Shown: positions 44,538 to 55,064, counted from the first letter of the stretch. The stretch is DNA of 64,000 nucleotides from JASJBU01 sp963797085 (GCA_963797085.1 CAWCOA010000007.1:1-64000); one strand, 5' to 3'. Numbers and translations are program-made. Notes: generated by a model not told the origin, from the letters alone.

Positions 44538-46771
44538 TCAGAACTGTACGTTAACGCCCAGGCCGACCACATGTTGAGTGTAGTCGAGTCGATCCTCGCC
44601 CAGCAGGAGCAGATGATCGACGCTGTCTTCTTCCAGGTTGTCCACGGTCCAGTCTTCCGAGCTGTAATCCTCATACCAATAACTGAACGTAGGAGATTGT
44701 GTCGCTGTAGCGGTAGCGGGTCCACAGTTGCAGGCTGGTCAGTGAAGTCTTCAGGTCGGGGAACTGTTGGACGGTGGTATCGAGTACCGCAATGCTGTCC
44801 GCACTGGTGGTGGTCGTGGTGTTGTTGGTCATGTCGATCTTGCCCCGGCTGCGGGTGTAGATCAGGTCAGCGCCAAGATCCCACTTGTCACTTACTTTGT
44901 TGAAGTTGAAGCCGAGGCCTACACTGTCTATCTCATCGGTGAGTTCAGCAACCCAATCGGGGTTTGTCACAAACGTTTTGTCCTGAGCGCCCCCATTGGT
45001 GGAGATGAATGCCTCGTGACTGTAGAAGGCGTGGCTCGAGATCCGCTCACTGATCTGATAGGAGGTGTCCAGCAGCAGGGAGTATTGTTGAGCCTCGGTG
45101 AGTCCCAGGGCGGAGTCGGTATAATCGTCATCCGTGTATTCGCCGGTCAATCCCAGGCTGAGTCGATCGGTGGGCATATAGTAAACGGATGCGCCCAGTT
45201 TGTAGCGGTCAACATCCGCCAGGTAGAAGGTGCGCATCGCCACGTTTTCATCTCGCCGCGTCTGGTAGGTGCTGCCGTCGCGGATAGGTTTTCTCGCCGT
45301 ACAAGGACAAATCCAGATCATCCATCGCCTGCAGATTCCATTTTGCGGTGAGGGTATGTTCCCGAGTCGTCTCGCGCTCCTGATCTTCCGAATCCCGCTG
45401 CATATGTTTGAACTTGTAACCGCCCTGTAGACTCATTTTGGTGTTGAATCTGTAGTTCGCGTTCAGATCGACCTGATTACGTGTGTAACTCAGGGGATCG
45501 TTGGTCGCCGGCCGAATCTTGTTGGGAATGTCTGCACCAGAAATGCCGTCAGCGATGATGTAGTAGTAATCCGACGTGGGGGTCTGATTGTCCCTCTCGT
45601 CATAGGTGTATTGAGCACTCAAGCGAAGCTTGCGGGTCGGGCGTGAACTCAGTTTCATCTGAGCTCTGTACAGCCAGACCTCGCCGTCCAGGGAGTTGGG
45701 CTGACTGGGTTCGTCTTCGGTTAAGGTTACAGTTGGGTCTTCGGTGCTGTAGGGCAGGAATCGGTCGTCCTGGGTCAGTCGCGATACGGAAAGCAACCCG
45801 GTCAGGCGGTTCTTGGGCGAGAGCATATGACCCAGGGTGGCGGAGAGTTGATGCATTTGATTATCCGGTTCGAGGGCCTGACGGCCGGTCCGTGAGAGGT
45901 CGAAGGGATCTTGCCAGGTGAGTGAATCGTTCTTGTTGGAAAACAGCGAACCGTTATAGCTGAATGCCAGTTGGGTCTCCTTGCCGTGATAGGTCAGACC
46001 GGCATGGAATTTATTCGTTTCGAAGTCGATCGGTTCAGGCAGCAAGGCTCCGGTGGTCTGCAGCATGATGCTTTCCGGACCGTCGGGCCCCATGCTGCCG
46101 CCTATCCAGTCGGTACCCCGCTTGGTCTCATGCTGGGCGGAACCGTCCAGTTCCCAGCGGCTCTTGAAGAAGATCTTCCCCCCAAGTTTCAGTCGCTTGC
46201 GCTCGGTTTCCTGGTCAAAGGGCAGGAGAAACCTGTCCAGGTCCGCGGGAAGCTCACTGTTGTAGTCCTTTACGTTTGTTAGACTATCTGGATCATTTGG
46301 ATCAATTAGAACGACTTCAAAGGTGTTGGGCTCATAACCATAGGGAAGGAGTAGATTGGTGCCGCCGGCACCCGGATATGGAGTTGACCCGGTGTCGTTC
46401 TCGTAGTCGGGGGTCTGATCGTATTCGAGGGTCAGAGAATGCGCTCCCTGGGTTCCGGCCTGAAACATCAGGTATTGTGAATCCAATCCCAGATTGGTGC
46501 CCCGCAGGCGCCAGAAATCGCCGTTATCCGAATAGTCTTTGGCGCTCACATCGCCGATGATGTAGGGACCGTCTTCCGTCATGCCATTGAATCGCCCGAA
46601 ACGGTACGCATCATCGGATAGATACATGAGACCCACTTCGACCTCATTGACCGAGGGCTCCGCCTCGACCCCACTAGCCTTTTCAGTTGTCTCCTCTGCG
46701 GCCAGGCTGCAAGAAACCATGCCCATCGTCAGCATCAAACCTGCCATTCGTGTTTTTCTTAGGTTGTTCAT
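44538..46771 (-). pseudogene. MtrB/PioB-like decahaem-associated porin, two frameshifts
   Basis: The ATG at 46771 opens an outer-membrane protein with signal peptide ('MNNLRKTRMAGLMLTMGMVS', 'CSLAA') and long amphipathic beta-strands ('SQYLMFQAGTQGAHSLTLEY', 'YRFNTKMSLQGGYKFKHMQR'). Frame changes near 45285 and 44690 join it to 'DVDRYKLGASVYYMPTDRLS' and 'LDYTQHVVGLGVNVQF', the last ending in the usual terminal Phe. Total is about 743 codons, normal for MtrB, a 26-strand barrel that sheathes an MtrA-type cytochrome. The CxxC near the mature N-terminus seen in Shewanella MtrB is absent. It starts 14 bases after the decahaem gene. Confidence 0.8.
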
Positions 46772-46785
46772 TGTTACCTCCCGGC

Positions 46786-47772
46786 CTATCTGAGCTGGTT
46801 GACGCCAGACGGATGGTTCGAACCATGCGCCTTGTGGCAATTCGAGCAGTTCCGACCCACGACCAAGCGCTGTCGCTTGGTGTCGCTGAAATCCTCATAA
46901 TCGAGGAAGATGCGCACATGGCCGCTGCCGTCCGGTTTTATCTTAGCGTGGCACTGCTGGCAGAGCTGGGGTCCCTGTTTAGTCAACAGATAGGGGTGAT
47001 TCGAACCATGGGTCCGATGGCAGAGACTGCAGTCCTCGGTGACGGGATAGTGCTCCCAGAGGTAGGGTCCACGCTTCTCCGCGTGGCAATCGTAACAGTT
47101 CTCGTTCAAGCTATTCTGTTTCAGCATGAAGGGTCCAAAGGAGCCGTGAGAAGCATGGCAGTCGCTGCATGCCATTTTGCCTTCGCGAATCGGATGGGAA
47201 GACATCTGGTAGGCTTGGGCGCGGGTCTTTTTATGGCATGTGTAGCAGACCTCCGCCTCGGAAGCTCGGTCCATGACCTTGCTCGGCTTGTGCATGGTGT
47301 GACAACCGCTGCAGGGCACCTGTGCTACATCATGTAAACTGTCGTGCCAGGGGATCAGTGATCCCCCCTGATGGCACTGCAAGCACATGGTGTTCTGCGC
47401 TGCCACGGGCGACGCCTTGGTACCTCTAAATGCTACCAATCCACTCTCGATGGTTGCCGGGTCTTTATCGTCGGCCGCTGCATAGTTAATTACGTGCTTC
47501 TCGCCAGGTCCATGGCAGGACTCACAGCCGTTCATGGCAAACGGTGTACTTACATCGGCCGCCTGGCCATGGGATTCCCGAATGATCTGCGAATGTTGAC
47601 TTTCATGGCACTGCCGACAGGCCTGTACCCCAACGTATTTACCACCGGCCTCAGTTAAGGATTCCAGGCCGTAGGGATCCTCCGGCCTGTCGGTTTCGGC
47701 ATTTGCGCCTGGCAAAAACAGAACGAGAAAAGGTAACAGATAGACTAGGGTACGACATGAGGAACGCAGCAT
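46786..47772 (-). CDS. Decahaem c-type cytochrome, MtrA/DmsE/PioA family
   Basis: A 328-residue exported cytochrome with ten CxxCH motifs (CRQCH, CESCH, CLQCH, CSGCH, CYTCH, CSDCH, CYDCH, CSLCH, CQQCH, CSNCH) and a signal peptide ending 'LFLPGANA'. This is the DmsE/MtrA family, which passes electrons through an MtrB barrel across the outer membrane. In iron oxidisers (MtoA, PioA) current flows inward; in reducers (MtrA) outward. Direction cannot be told. The porin gene follows; no outer-surface MtrC-type cytochrome is present in this window. Confidence 0.9.
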   Translation of the reverse strand: MLRSSCRTLVYLLPFLVLFLPGANAETDRPEDPYGLESLTEAGGKYVGVQACRQCHESQHSQIIRESHGQAADVSTPFAMNGCESCHGPGEKHVINYAAADDKDPATIESGLVAFRGTKASPVAAQNTMCLQCHQGGSLIPWHDSLHDVAQVPCSGCHTMHKPSKVMDRASEAEVCYTCHKKTRAQAYQMSSHPIREGKMACSDCHASHGSFGPFMLKQNSLNENCYDCHAEKRGPYLWEHYPVTEDCSLCHRTHGSNHPYLLTKQGPQLCQQCHAKIKPDGSGHVRIFLDYEDFSDTKRQRLVVGRNCSNCHKAHGSNHPSGVNQLR

Positions 47773-47990
47773 AGGTAAGTCCCTGGTTGTTTTTTATGTC
47801 AACTTCCAGTGTCATCAAAGCAAACAGACACCGAGGTTATTCAGGAGGGACTTGAAGTACTTCTCATTAGCAGATAAGGGATGAGTCCAAACTACTGCTC
47901 ATACACCCGGGAGCTTCCAATGATTTCAGAAGCCCGAGTAGCATCAGGACATATCACCAATTCAATGGCTGCAAACCACTGAACGTGAGT

Positions 47991-48055
47991 GAAACAAAAA
48001 AACCGTGGTTTTTTGTTTCTCAACTCTTTAAAAGCCAGGCATGGCTGTTAAAGAG
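47991..48055. terminator. Two hairpins between octahaem and decahaem genes
   Basis: GAAACAAAAAAACC-GT-GGTTTTTTGTTTC (47991-48019) and CTCTTTAA-n-AGCCA / TGGCT-n-TTAAAGAG (48024-48055). They lie in the 556-base gap of the minus-strand cytochrome cluster and could terminate or attenuate the upstream transcript. No other gene is seen in 47773-48328. Confidence 0.55.
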
Positions 48056-48328
48056 CATCCACGCCAATTTTATGAATTAGAGATTCAATACAGCTGTGGC
48101 GTATCCTTATCAAAATGAAAAGTTGTTATGTCTTCCTCCGGCCATCCTTGTGATTATTTTGTATGTTTGTATCTGATTATTATTGGTCAACATCAAGACC
48201 TCAATAAATCAATGGAAAAGAATATTACGGCATAGACCTTGTTTGTAAAGATGGGTTTTTACCTAGCTGTCTAAGGTGCATCCATGCACCTTTGTGTTCA
48301 GACTGCATTGCTGACCGAGTATATGGGT

Positions 48329-49630
48329 TTAACCTTCATCATCCAGGTTGAGGCCCAGGTCGGCCGCCATCTCCTTGATGGCCGTCAGGTCGCGCACCAT
48401 CTCACTCCATCCATACCAAAGCGCATAGTCCGGGTTGTTGTGGAACACACCCTGGAAGGCGCGCATGCGGTGTTCAAGGAACATGACGAAGAGTCGCTGC
48501 TCAATGCCGCTGGGTGAATCGTGGAATTCCAGCAGATCCGGAAAGTATTCAGAGCCCTCCGCTTTCTCCAAAAGGCCTTGATCATAGAGTTCGGTGACAA
48601 TACGGATCGCCTCAGCCATCAGGTGGTCGATCTCACGGATTGTCTCATCACCTTTTTCCATCTCGGCGAGGGCGAACTTCTCTGAATGGCAATCACTGCA
48701 TACCGCGAGTAGTTTCGCCCGTTCCGCATCGAAGGCCTCCTGGGTTATACGCGCCACATCGGCAGCCACAACCACATCAAGCCGCTCTGTGGGATTACCA
48801 TCAGGATCGAGAACGCCAAGACCCTTCAGGATGGTGACCTGGTCGGCCGCCCACTGCTCGTCTTCGGGCAGGGGCAGACGAACCGCGAGGAAGCCCCAAG
48901 GAGTGCGGTTTTCGTGGTTGCCGCCAGCCAGATGACAGTCCTGGCAGGTGGGTCCGGAGGCGTCTTCCGGCAGTACGCCAAGTTGTTTGAGGTCGCTGCG
49001 CACGCCATGCTTGGAACTGGAATACATCTCCCACTGGGCATGGTCAAAACCCATGTGGCAGGTCCGGCAGGCCTGGGGCTGTTTGGCTTCTTCCTTGGAG
49101 AAAAGATGGCGTGTATGGCAGTTGTCGCAAGAGGCAACACCGTAGTCCTGTCCGGCATCCTTCAGTTCTTCAATCTCCTCTTCTGTCTTGAGTCCAATCT
49201 TATGGCAGCCGCCACAGCCCTTCATGCCGTCCACCAGAGTGGCGGGCAGTTGATGGGTGGTGGGCATGGCCTTGAAGGCGGCCCAGGCCAGGGCGTGTTT
49301 GCCTTTGCTGAACTGAGCGACCTGTTCACTGTGGCATTCAGCACAGACATCTGGAGTGGGAACGGCGGCTTCGTCCACGTCCGCTTCCGTGGTGTGCTCC
49401 GAGCCGTGACAGTCAGCGCAGGATACGCCTTCCTCACTGTGTTCACTCAACTTCCAGTCGGTAACGATGGAGGGAGTGACAGTTTTGTGGCAACTTACGC
49501 ATTCCATGGAGGCGGCCCCATCGTCCTTCTTGCCCTTGCCTTCACGCTTGTCTTCGTCGTCTTTGTCAGCCAGTACTGGCGCGGTGAATAGCAGCGTCGT
49601 AATAAAAATAAGAACCAAGCGTCTAATCAT
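48329..49630 (-). CDS. Octahaem c-type cytochrome (HAO-like architecture)
   Basis: A 433-residue exported multihaem protein with eight CxxCH motifs (CVSCH, CADCH, CAECH, CGGCH, CDNCH, CRTCH, CQDCH, CSDCH), a signal peptide (ends 'TAPVLA') and a haem-free helical C-terminal third ('FLEHRMRAFQGVFHNNPDYA') as in hydroxylamine-oxidoreductase-related proteins. The tyrosine that cross-links the catalytic haem in true HAO is not evident, so a reductase or electron-carrier role is as likely. The ATG at 49630 follows GAGGAG. It precedes the MtrAB-type genes in the same direction. Confidence 0.82.
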   Translation of the reverse strand: MIRRLVLIFITTLLFTAPVLADKDDEDKREGKGKKDDGAASMECVSCHKTVTPSIVTDWKLSEHSEEGVSCADCHGSEHTTEADVDEAAVPTPDVCAECHSEQVAQFSKGKHALAWAAFKAMPTTHQLPATLVDGMKGCGGCHKIGLKTEEEIEELKDAGQDYGVASCDNCHTRHLFSKEEAKQPQACRTCHMGFDHAQWEMYSSSKHGVRSDLKQLGVLPEDASGPTCQDCHLAGGNHENRTPWGFLAVRLPLPEDEQWAADQVTILKGLGVLDPDGNPTERLDVVVAADVARITQEAFDAERAKLLAVCSDCHSEKFALAEMEKGDETIREIDHLMAEAIRIVTELYDQGLLEKAEGSEYFPDLLEFHDSPSGIEQRLFVMFLEHRMRAFQGVFHNNPDYALWYGWSEMVRDLTAIKEMAADLGLNLDDEG

Positions 49631-49980
49631 AATGGATCTCCTCGTCTTTATATGATTGTTTTCCGTGTATCCAAGTGGCGATATGGAATCCGCCGAGGTG
49701 AAACTTATCGGGCGTATATTGGGAAGTAATTGATTAAGGTCAGATCGGCCTATCGCAAAATAATCCCGCGGCAAATCATGCTAGGGGAGTTCCTGATATG
49801 GATGGCAATCACTGATAGTTTTGCTTGGATCCCTTGCAAGTCGTCTTTTTCGCGGGATTTGGGGACTGTCGTGTTGTTGATCTGGTCTGGTGTCTAGGCG
49901 TTGAAATTGCCCATGTTTGAAACTATGAATCCCAATCAATATGATCGGACCTCGAATTTTCAGTTTCCAGGAGCGCTGCT

Positions 49981-52905
49981 GTGTCAAAACTAACCCGCTA
50001 TTCAATGCTCGCCGCGGCATTCGCCGCAGCCTGTAGCCTTCTTGTGAACCCGCTGGCTGCTCAGGAACAGGAACTACTGTCGAATATCCGTCAATTGACC
50101 TTCGAAGGGAAACGGGCGGGTGAGGGTTATTTCAGCGCGGATGGGCAGCGTCTGATCTTTCAGTCAGAGCGGGATAGCGACAATCCGTTCTATCAGATCT
50201 ATTTGATGGATCTGGAGACCGGTGATGTAGAGCGCGTTTCCCCGGGAGTGGGTAAAACGACCTGTGCCTGGATACACCCATCCAACCAGAAAGTGCTGTA
50301 TGCCTCGACCCACGAAGATCCGCAGGCCAGGCAAAAGATGCAGGACGAGCTGGATTTTCGTGCTTCCGGCCAGCAGCGGCGCTACAGCTGGGACTATGAT
50401 CCGGCCTTCGAACTCTATGCCCAGGAGCTGCAAACCGGCCAGCGGCAGAATCTGACTGCCATGAAAGGTTACGATGCCGAAGGGGCCTACTCCCCGGATG
50501 GCGGGAAGATAGTGTTTGCCTCCAACCGTCTCGCCTACAGCACTACCATGAGTAGCGAGGATGCAGAACGGTTCGAACACGATAAGTCCTTCATGATGGA
50601 CATCTATCTGATGGATGCAGACGGCTCCAATCTCAAGCGCCTGACCGCTGCCCCCGGTTATGACGGCGGACCTTTCTTCAGCGCCGATGGCCAACAGATT
50701 ACCTGGCGGCGTTTTTCCCTGGACGGCGCCACGGCCGAGATTTACACCATGGATCTCACCAGCGGCGTCGAAAAGCAGATCACCCGTATGGGAGTCATGT
50801 CCTGGGCGCCCTATTTTCATCCCAGCGGTGAGTATCTGATTTTTGCAACCAACCGGCAGGGCTTTGCCAACTTCGAACTCTACATGGTTGATGCGGCAGG
50901 CAGTCAGGAACCGGTGCGTGTCACCCATACCGACGGTTTTGACGGGCTGCCGGTATTCTCTCCCGATGGCAATAAACTCTCCTGGACCTCGAAACGCGGC
51001 ACCGGCAACAAGAGTCAGATATTTCTGGCCGACTGGAACCATGCCGAGGCAAGGCGTCTGCTCGGACTGACCGCAACGGCCGATGAACAGGAAACGCAGG
51101 TAGAAGCGGTAGATCTGGGTACGACCGCTACCGCCATCTCGGCGGAGGACGTCCGGCTGCACGTGGAGCGCCTGGCCTCGGCCGAGATGGAGGGGCGCTT
51201 GACCGGCACTCCCGGAGAACGGCGGGCCACTGCCTATGTTGCCTCGGTCTTCTCCCAGTTGGGCTTGGCGCCTGGTGGTGAGGACGGGAGCTACTTCCAA
51301 TCATTTCCCTTTACTGCGGGGGTCAAGCTGGGCGCGAATAACCGACTGCGGATCAGTGGCCTGGAGCCTGCTACAGCAGTCGAGCTGGATCGGGACTGGC
51401 GTCCACTGGCCCTCTCCCGCACCGGCGAGGTGGAAACTGCCGAAGTGGTCTTTGCCGGCTACGGCATCGTTGCTCCCGGAGTGGAGCAGGTGCCCGACTA
51501 CGACTCCTACGGAGAGCTCGATGTCGCCGGCAAGTGGGTCATGGTCTTTCGCTTCCAGCCCGAGTCGGTGCCGCCGGAGTGGCGGCGCCATCTGGTGCAC
51601 TACTCCGATCTGGCCTACAAGGCCTCGGTGGCCAAGCGGCTGGGGGCCCTGGGTCTGATCGTGGTCACCGGTCCCAATGCGGAGGCCCGGGACCGTCTGG
51701 TGGAACTTAGGCTGGATGCCGCCAGCGCTTCCGCCTCCATCGCCGGCATCTCCATCAGCGATGCCTTGGCGGAACGGTTGCTCGCCGGCTCAGGTAAGAA
51801 CCTGCAAAAGCTGCAGGATGAGCTGGACCAGGGGCAGGTGAGCGAAGGTTTCGCCCTCACCGGCATCCAGCTGGCGACGACGGTGGATCTCAGCCGGCAA
51901 CAGAGCCAGGGCCGCAACGTGGTGGGGATTCTCAAGACGGAAACCCCGAGCGATAAACCGCCGGTGATGCTGGGGGCCCATGTGGATCATTTGGGGCATG
52001 GGGAAGCCTCCGGCTCCCTGGCCAAGGACAGCGAACGGGGCGAGATTCACTACGGCGCGGACGACAACGCCTCCGGCGTGGCCGCCATGCTGGAGAGCGC
52101 CCAGTATCTGACTGGCCTGCAAAAACAGGGCAAGCTGGGGGCGCAACGGGATATCTGGTTTATCGCCTGGTCCGGGGAAGAGCTGGGCACCCTGGGGTCG
52201 TCCCACTTCGTGGAACAGCTGGCAGGCCAGACGGATCTGCGGAACAAGGTCAGCGCCTATCTCAACATGGACATGGTGGGCCATCTGCGGGACAAGGTCT
52301 ATCTGCAGGGGGCCGGCTCCAGCGATATCTGGGCGCGGGAGATCGAGCGGCGCAACGTGCCCGTGGGTCTGCCGGTGGCGATCAGCTCCGATCCCTATCT
52401 GCCCACCGACGCCACCCCCTTCTACATGCAGGGTGCGCCAATCCTGCACGCCTTTACCGGCGCCCACGAGGACTACTCCAGCCCTCGGGACCTGCCGGAT
52501 CAGCTCAACTACGACGGCATTCGCGACATCGCCCGACTCATGGCCGGCATCACCCGCTCCCTGGCGCGCTCAGAGACCGAGCCCGACTATCTGGAGGTCA
52601 CCCGCAAACAGAGCGGTCTATCCCGCAAGCACCTGCGGGCCTATCTGGGCACCATCCCCGCCTACGGGCAGGCGGAGGAGATCAAGGGGGTCAGGCTACA
52701 AGGCGCAGTGAAGGGTGGACCGGCGGAAAAGGCCGGGATCAAGGAGGGTGACATCATCGTCGGCCTCTCCGGGGTCGAGGTCGAATCCATCCACGACTTC
52801 ATGGGCGCCCTGGCCGGTCTCAAGGTGGGGGAGAAGACCGACCTCACAGTGCTGCGGGATGGACAACGTGTCGAACTGGAGGTGATTCCAGGCTCCCGGG
52901 AATAA
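49981..52905 (+). CDS. Exported M28 aminopeptidase with TolB-like propeller and PDZ
   Basis: A 974-residue secreted protein. GTG start and signal peptide (to about residue 27), TolB/WD40-like PD40 blades (about 30-370, 'LTFEGKRAGEGYFSADGQRL', 'YMVDAAGS'), a protease-associated-type domain (about 480-610), an M28 peptidase domain (about 635-870) and a C-terminal PDZ ('GGPAEKAGIKEGDIIVGLSG'). The zinc site is readable: 'GAHVDHLG' (His), 'YGADDNASG' (Asp), 'SGEELG' (catalytic and bridging Glu), 'NMDMVG' (Asp) and 'AHEDYSS' (His). It probably cleaves peptides in the periplasm or outside. Confidence 0.88.
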   Translation: MSKLTRYSMLAAAFAAACSLLVNPLAAQEQELLSNIRQLTFEGKRAGEGYFSADGQRLIFQSERDSDNPFYQIYLMDLETGDVERVSPGVGKTTCAWIHPSNQKVLYASTHEDPQARQKMQDELDFRASGQQRRYSWDYDPAFELYAQELQTGQRQNLTAMKGYDAEGAYSPDGGKIVFASNRLAYSTTMSSEDAERFEHDKSFMMDIYLMDADGSNLKRLTAAPGYDGGPFFSADGQQITWRRFSLDGATAEIYTMDLTSGVEKQITRMGVMSWAPYFHPSGEYLIFATNRQGFANFELYMVDAAGSQEPVRVTHTDGFDGLPVFSPDGNKLSWTSKRGTGNKSQIFLADWNHAEARRLLGLTATADEQETQVEAVDLGTTATAISAEDVRLHVERLASAEMEGRLTGTPGERRATAYVASVFSQLGLAPGGEDGSYFQSFPFTAGVKLGANNRLRISGLEPATAVELDRDWRPLALSRTGEVETAEVVFAGYGIVAPGVEQVPDYDSYGELDVAGKWVMVFRFQPESVPPEWRRHLVHYSDLAYKASVAKRLGALGLIVVTGPNAEARDRLVELRLDAASASASIAGISISDALAERLLAGSGKNLQKLQDELDQGQVSEGFALTGIQLATTVDLSRQQSQGRNVVGILKTETPSDKPPVMLGAHVDHLGHGEASGSLAKDSERGEIHYGADDNASGVAAMLESAQYLTGLQKQGKLGAQRDIWFIAWSGEELGTLGSSHFVEQLAGQTDLRNKVSAYLNMDMVGHLRDKVYLQGAGSSDIWAREIERRNVPVGLPVAISSDPYLPTDATPFYMQGAPILHAFTGAHEDYSSPRDLPDQLNYDGIRDIARLMAGITRSLARSETEPDYLEVTRKQSGLSRKHLRAYLGTIPAYGQAEEIKGVRLQGAVKGGPAEKAGIKEGDIIVGLSGVEVESIHDFMGALAGLKVGEKTDLTVLRDGQRVELEVIPGSRE

Positions 52906-53157
52906 TGCCGTTTGCACAGATCAAATCGAAACCTGAATGGGGATCGGTGGTCAGTAGCGGCACCTTCTTTGGACAGTGTGTAGCATCGTCATCGATGACC
53001 AGCCAGCTATGTTCCATGAGTTTTTACGTTTTCAGGTAGCTGCGGACCTCAGTTATAGAGTGAGTGTGTCGTCAGCGCAAGTGTCTCTGGCGTCACCCCT
53101 AAGATTCGTTCTGCCAGATCGTGGGAGAAGAAGCTTGAAATCACAGCCGCCAAACGG

Positions 53158-54198
53158 TTAAAAAGGCATCGGATACACTCGCCGTATGGATTCGATCTCC
53201 TTGAGCACTTCATCCGATAAGGTCAGTTCGATCGATGCGATGTTGGTTTGCAATTGCTCCATGGTTGTCGCGCCGATCAGCGTCGAGGTCAGAAAGGGAC
53301 GGCTGTTGGCGAAGGCCAGCGCCATCTGACAGACATCCAGCCCGTGGCGGTCGGCAAGCTCGATATAACGTTCGATGGCTGCATCGGTCTGTGGATGCAC
53401 GCGGTGTTCCTTGCGGGTTTCGATCGTCAGCCGGGTCCCGTCGGGACGGGCGCCATTGAGGTACTTGCCGCTGATCATGCCCCGGGTCAGCGGTGACCAG
53501 GCCAGCAGGCCGACATCTTCGGCCATGACAAATTCGCTCAGGTCGGGCTCGAAATGTCGGCATAGCAGCGAGTATTCATTTTGGATCGAAGCCATGCGTG
53601 GGAGTTTGTGTTGTTCCGACAGCTGCAGCCATTTGGCCAGACCCCAGGCGGTTTCGTTCGATAGCCCGACATGACGAATCTTGCCTTCGGCAATCAGTCG
53701 ATTCAGGGTCTCGAGTACTTCGATGAAATTTTCCTGCTCGGCCTGTGGGTCGAAATCCGGAGCGAATTCCCATATCTGACCGAAGTGGTAGGAGCCTCGG
53801 TTGGGCCAGTGTAACTGGTACAGGTCGATGTAGTCAGTCTGCAAGCGTTCGAGACTGGCATCCAGCGCCAACAGGATATTCTTCCGGTCGATGTGGGCAT
53901 TGCCGCCTCGTATCCAAGCCAGGCCCGGTCCGCTGATTTTGGAGGCGAGGATCACTTGGTCGCGGTTTTTGCGGGCCGCAAACCAATGACCGATGATGGT
54001 TTCGGTCGTGCCATAGGTCTCTGCGCTCGGCGGTACGGCGTACATCTCGGCGCTGTCAAAGAAGTTGATGCCGGCATCAAGGGCATAATCCATCTGCTCG
54101 AAGCCCTGTTGCTGCGTGTTCTGCAAGCCCCATGTCATGGTGCCGAGACCGATTACGCTGATGTCGAGATCGGTGCTCCCCAGTTTTCTGTAGATCAT
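53158..54198 (-). CDS. NADP(H)-dependent aldo/keto reductase (Tas-like)
   Basis: A 346-residue aldo/keto reductase with 'GLGTMTWGLQNTQQQGFEQM', catalytic 'DSAEMYAVPP' (Asp, Tyr), Lys in 'VILASKISGPG', 'YIDLYQLHWPNR' (His) and NADP-binding residues near 'LIGATTMEQLQTN'. This matches the Tas/YajO group; the physiological carbonyl substrate is unknown. The ATG at 54198 is chosen over TTG at 54204. The spacer 52906-53157 shows no gene. Confidence 0.9.
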   Translation of the reverse strand: MIYRKLGSTDLDISVIGLGTMTWGLQNTQQQGFEQMDYALDAGINFFDSAEMYAVPPSAETYGTTETIIGHWFAARKNRDQVILASKISGPGLAWIRGGNAHIDRKNILLALDASLERLQTDYIDLYQLHWPNRGSYHFGQIWEFAPDFDPQAEQENFIEVLETLNRLIAEGKIRHVGLSNETAWGLAKWLQLSEQHKLPRMASIQNEYSLLCRHFEPDLSEFVMAEDVGLLAWSPLTRGMISGKYLNGARPDGTRLTIETRKEHRVHPQTDAAIERYIELADRHGLDVCQMALAFANSRPFLTSTLIGATTMEQLQTNIASIELTLSDEVLKEIESIRRVYPMPF

Positions 54199-54264
54199 GT
54201 TCAATTTAGCTGGAGTATTCCGGTTGAGGCCATACTATACCTTATGCCTTGGGCTGATAATCAC

Positions 54265-54335
54265 AAACCCTCACTCACGGTGCTGCGAGATGGGCAGTGG
54301 CTCAAGTTGCAGGTCTACCCTGTTCCAGGGAATTA
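54265..54335 (+). pseudogene. Orphan PDZ C-terminal remnant
   Basis: Twenty-odd codons encode 'SLTVLRDGQWLKLQVYPVPG', a diverged copy of the end of the M28 peptidase at 49981 ('DLTVLRDGQRVELEVIPG'). It suggests that a tandem paralogue, or the duplicated 3' end, once lay on this side of the reductase gene. The region 54421-54700 is otherwise without recognisable genes. Confidence 0.45.
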
Positions 54336-54341
54336 CCGGTT

Positions 54342-54403
54342 TCGCGGCCATGGGCCGCTCCTACAATCTCGATCCTCCCTGTAGGAGCGGCCTATGACCG
54401 CGA
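54342..54403. repeat. REP-like inverted pair
   Basis: TCGCGGCCATGGGCCGCTCC (54342 on, ending in TACA) and TGTAGGAGCGGCC...GACCGCGA (54380-54403) form an inverted pair of the GTAGGAGCGGCC type common between genes in Pseudomonas-like and other gammaproteobacterial genomes. A neighbouring IS200-like RAYT gene is not present. Confidence 0.65.
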
Positions 54404-54707
54404 AGAGGTTCTGTGGTAATGGGCGGAATCGTCATCGATGGCAGGCCTGCTGATGAGCCATCCACCCTTGAGCAAAACATCGATACGCTTCGTGGCTGGG
54501 CCTGAACCCGCTTCCGCCGGATTTGACAGGCTGCCAATCGCGAGTAGTCTGGGCGCTGCCGTGTGACAGGGCTCGATGAAGTGGTGGGGCGCTCAGTACG
54601 CCTCGGTTCGGCCGTCGTTATCAACCCGAATACTCACCTCCCCAGTAAAAGCCCTCGACCGGCCTGTGGAACCCGTAGCTCACCAGACCATCACCAGGAG
54701 TTATTCG

Positions 54708-55064
54708 ATGGACAACCGTCATGCCAATTACCAGCCTTGGGAGAAGGCCTTCGACCGCATTGTCACCCCGTTCGAGGAATTCATCCACGATGAGACCGCC
54801 TCGGGTCTCATCCTCATGGCCTGCACCCTGGTCGCCCTGTTCCTGGCCAATGGATTCCTGCACGAGGGCATGAATCTGCGCCACCTGATTGGCGTAGGGC
54901 TGGTCGGTGGTATTGGCTTCACCATGTCCATTTTTATCGCCGAATTGGGTTTCGCCCGCCAGCCCGAAAGCCTGTTGATGGCCAAGACCGGTGTTCTGTT
55001 CGCCTCTATTCTGGCCGGGCTGGCCGGCTATCTCTGGTTGCGCTTTGTCGCCGGGAAAAGCTGA
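54708..55064 (+). pseudogene. Miniature NhaA with in-frame internal deletion
   Basis: A 118-residue frame from the ATG at 54708. Residues 1-49 match the NhaA N-terminus ('YQPWEKAFDRIVTPFEEFIH', 'LILMACTLVALFLANG'). The rest matches the NhaA C-terminus ('LIGVGLVGGIGFTMSIFIAE', 'LLMAKTGVLFASILAGLAGY'). The central ~270 residues, including the paired aspartates, are absent, yet the frame stays open. It cannot be an antiporter. Compare the intact NhaA at 24017. Confidence 0.75.

Noticed and set aside
50164..51300. Long minus-strand frame of 378 codons
   Set aside because: Antisense shadow of the M28 peptidase propeller region; no ribosome site or recognisable domain.
54342..54403. CRISPR repeat
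   Set aside because: One inverted pair without regularly spaced direct repeats; REP-like. No CRISPR array or cas gene was seen anywhere in the window.
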